From Brevundimonas sp. (GTDB lineage: Bacteria; Pseudomonadota; Alphaproteobacteria; Caulobacterales; Caulobacteraceae), in contig NZ_JAHBYB010000002.1 of NCBI RefSeq assembly GCF_019636155.1, positions 301,039-365,038 on the forward strand: a DNA stretch of 64,000 nucleotides, read 5' to 3'. A program made the position numbers and the translations under genes. Within the stretch, counting starts at the first letter, position 1. The number at the start of each line of letters is the position of its first letter. Of this stretch, positions 62,542-64,000 are shown piece by piece. The notes under the pieces were generated by a model, which worked only from the letters and a program-made list of their open reading frames with translations, was not told the DNA's origin and searched no databases.

Positions 62542-62660
62542 GGCCCCGCCCCGCTTTCCGTCGTCCCGCCATTGCCTTTGCTCCATGGGTGAGTGACGGT
62601 CGCAGCCTCGCGCGGCCGGGGGCTGAGCGGCATGAGCAACACCTGAGGCTTTGCTGAAAA

Positions 62661-63758
62661 TTGGCGTCCGGCGGCTATCGTTTCGAAGGGTTCGAGCTGG
62701 ATCCCGCCGACCGGCGCCTGACGCGCGACGGCGTCCTGGTGGACCTGAACGCCCGGTATCTGGACGCCCTGATCCTGCTGGTGCGCGAGCAGGGTCGGCT
62801 GGTGCCCAAGGACCGCTTCATGGACGAGGTCTGGCGCGGCGTGCCCGTGACGGACGAGGCCCTGACCCAATGCATCCGCACCCTGCGCCGCACCCTGGGC
62901 GACGACGCCGCCCGCCCCCGCTTCATCGCAACGGCGCCCAAGCACGGCTACCGCTTCATCGCCGCGGTTGAGCCCCTTGCCGAGCAGGACGCCCGCACGC
63001 CTGCCACGGCCGATCCGACCGGCGCCGATCGCGGGCCCATTCCGCGGCCCTTCCTGACCCTGGGTGTGGCCGGGGTGGCGGGCGGCGGCCTGGCCGGCCT
63101 TGTCGGCGGCCTGATCTATGGGCTGATCGGCGCATCCGAGCCGGCGCCGGGCGGGGTGGGCGCCCTGTCCGTGCTGCTGGTCATGATCTGCGTGACCACC
63201 CTGGTCGCCGTGGTCGGGGCGGCGGGAGTCTGTTTCGGCATGGTCCTGGCCGCGCGGATCGCGCGGCGGTTCGACGCCTGGAGCATTGTCGGGGGCGCGG
63301 GCGGCGGCCTGCTGGTCGGGGCGGTGGTCAAACTTCTGGGCGCCGACGCCATCACCCTGCTGTTCGGTGGTTCGCCCGGCGACATCACCGGGGCGCCCGA
63401 AGGGGCCGTTCTGGGCGCGGCGGTGGGGCTGGCGGCCTGGCTGACGGTGCGGCGGACGCGGCGCGGGTCGCTGAGGCTGGGGGTCGCCACGGCGGCCGGG
63501 TGCGGCCTGGTCGCAGGGCTGATGGTCGCCATCCTGGGCGGCAGGCTGATGGGCGGCAGCCTGGATCTGCTGGCGGACCAGTTCCCCGGTTCCCGGCTGC
63601 GGCTGGACGCCTTCGGCCGCCTGTTTGGCGAACCGGACTTCGGCCCCGTCAGCCATGTGGTCAGCGCGGGACTGGAGGGCCTGCTGTTCTGCGCCTGCAT
63701 CGTCGGGACCATGATCCTGGCCCGCCGCCGGTTCCGCCTTTTCAGGCCGCGCGTTTAG
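62661..63758 (+). CDS. Winged-helix (OmpR/ToxR-type) membrane regulator
   Basis: A 365-residue protein. Residues ~5-105 form a winged helix of the OmpR C-terminal type (YRFEGFELDPADRRLTRDGV, TDEALTQCIRTLRRTLGDDA, PKHGYRFIAAVEPL). A membrane part with about seven helices follows (LTLGVAGVAGGGLAGLVGGL, LVMICVTTLVAVVGAAGVCF and others). CadC/ToxR-like proteins of this layout sense signals in the membrane. The start is TTG at 62661. Its 3' end overlaps lpxB by 17 bases. Confidence 0.82.
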   Translation: MASGGYRFEGFELDPADRRLTRDGVLVDLNARYLDALILLVREQGRLVPKDRFMDEVWRGVPVTDEALTQCIRTLRRTLGDDAARPRFIATAPKHGYRFIAAVEPLAEQDARTPATADPTGADRGPIPRPFLTLGVAGVAGGGLAGLVGGLIYGLIGASEPAPGGVGALSVLLVMICVTTLVAVVGAAGVCFGMVLAARIARRFDAWSIVGGAGGGLLVGAVVKLLGADAITLLFGGSPGDITGAPEGAVLGAAVGLAAWLTVRRTRRGSLRLGVATAAGCGLVAGLMVAILGGRLMGGSLDLLADQFPGSRLRLDAFGRLFGEPDFGPVSHVVSAGLEGLLFCACIVGTMILARRRFRLFRPRV

Positions 63759-64000
63759 CCTGAATGACCTTCAGCACCGCCTCGGCCGCGACATCCGAGG
63801 GGTCGCGATCGCTGCGGCCCATCCGATCCAGGGCCGCCGTCTGCCGCGCCGCCTGATCCGCGCGCAGGGCCGGATCGTCCAGCAGCCGCCCGACCGCCTG
63901 GACCGTCTTGTCCGGAGTGGCGTCGTCCTGGATCAGTTCGCGCGCGATCTCATAGTCCGCCGCATGATTGAACAGGGTGGCGAATTTGCCGGTGAAGAAA
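63742..64000 (-). CDS. lpxB: Lipid-A-disaccharide synthase LpxB, C-terminal end (cut by window edge)
   Basis: The last 85 codons are present, reading FFTGKFATLFNHAADYEIAR near the edge and ending DPSDVAAEAVLKVIQAKRAA. This helical C-terminus with the ELIQDDATPDKTVQAVGRLL stretch fits LpxB, which makes the lipid A disaccharide. The gene sits near gltA in related Caulobacteraceae, supporting the call. The rest lies beyond the window. Confidence 0.75.
   Translation of the reverse strand, partial: FFTGKFATLFNHAADYEIARELIQDDATPDKTVQAVGRLLDDPALRADQAARQTAALDRMGRSDRDPSDVAAEAVLKVIQAKRAA

Overview
The window is high-GC alphaproteobacterial DNA, most probably from the Caulobacteraceae (Brevundimonas/Caulobacter-like). 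The clues are the right-hand core gene set (rtcB, pyrG, secG, tpiA, a ppiD-like gene, trpE-G-D-C, lexA, comEC, gltX, gltA, lpxB) and an alphaproteobacterial SOS box (GTTC-N7-GTTC on the minus strand) upstream of lexA. The genus is an inference.

Layout. (1) 1-27.7 kb is the right part of an integrative and conjugative element (ICE). It has a trb mating-pair operon with traG (1-9.9 kb, minus), a multi-resistance insert (10-18.2 kb), a relaxase/processing block (relaxase, lytic transglycosylase, DUF736, TraF-like peptidase, DUF2840), a RepA-type initiator with iteron-like repeats inside its 3' end, an AlpA-like excisionase, a QseM-like DUF2285 protein, an FseA-like activator split over two frames, and an ArdA antirestriction protein. 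(2) 27.9-43.6 kb is a scrambled phage-like element. It has a split integrase, a head module (portal fragment, protease-capsid fusion, gpW, DUF2190), a tape-measure fragment, a cargo zone with a Panacea-type toxin-antitoxin candidate, and terminase genes plus a primase-helicase. Two 851-bp copies of one IS5-family (IS427-like) element lie in inverted orientation at 28745-29595 and 32962-33812. Joining the outer flanks of the two copies restores a complete integrase reading frame, so the segment between them has been inverted. (3) 43.7-64 kb is ordinary chromosome.

Resistance insert. It holds tet(G)/tetR(G) with two tet operators, then floR, a LysR regulator, a Cfr/RlmN-family radical-SAM methyltransferase and a TetR regulator, ending at the relaxase gene. 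A 91-bp stretch of the relaxase 3' end is repeated directly on both sides of the floR-lysR-methyltransferase-tetR block. A second LysR copy beside tet(G) is interrupted by another IS. Upstream of floR is a nine-codon leader ORF followed at once by a stem-loop, which resembles translational attenuation.

Most interesting points: the head-only, satellite-like gene set with its integrase coupled to the capsid operon; arrays of AGTCCG motifs at about 10-12 bp spacing next to the small-terminase and primase genes; a mobile Cfr/RlmN homologue beside floR; the +1 frameshift arrangement of the ICE activator; and the Panacea/membrane-protein pair.
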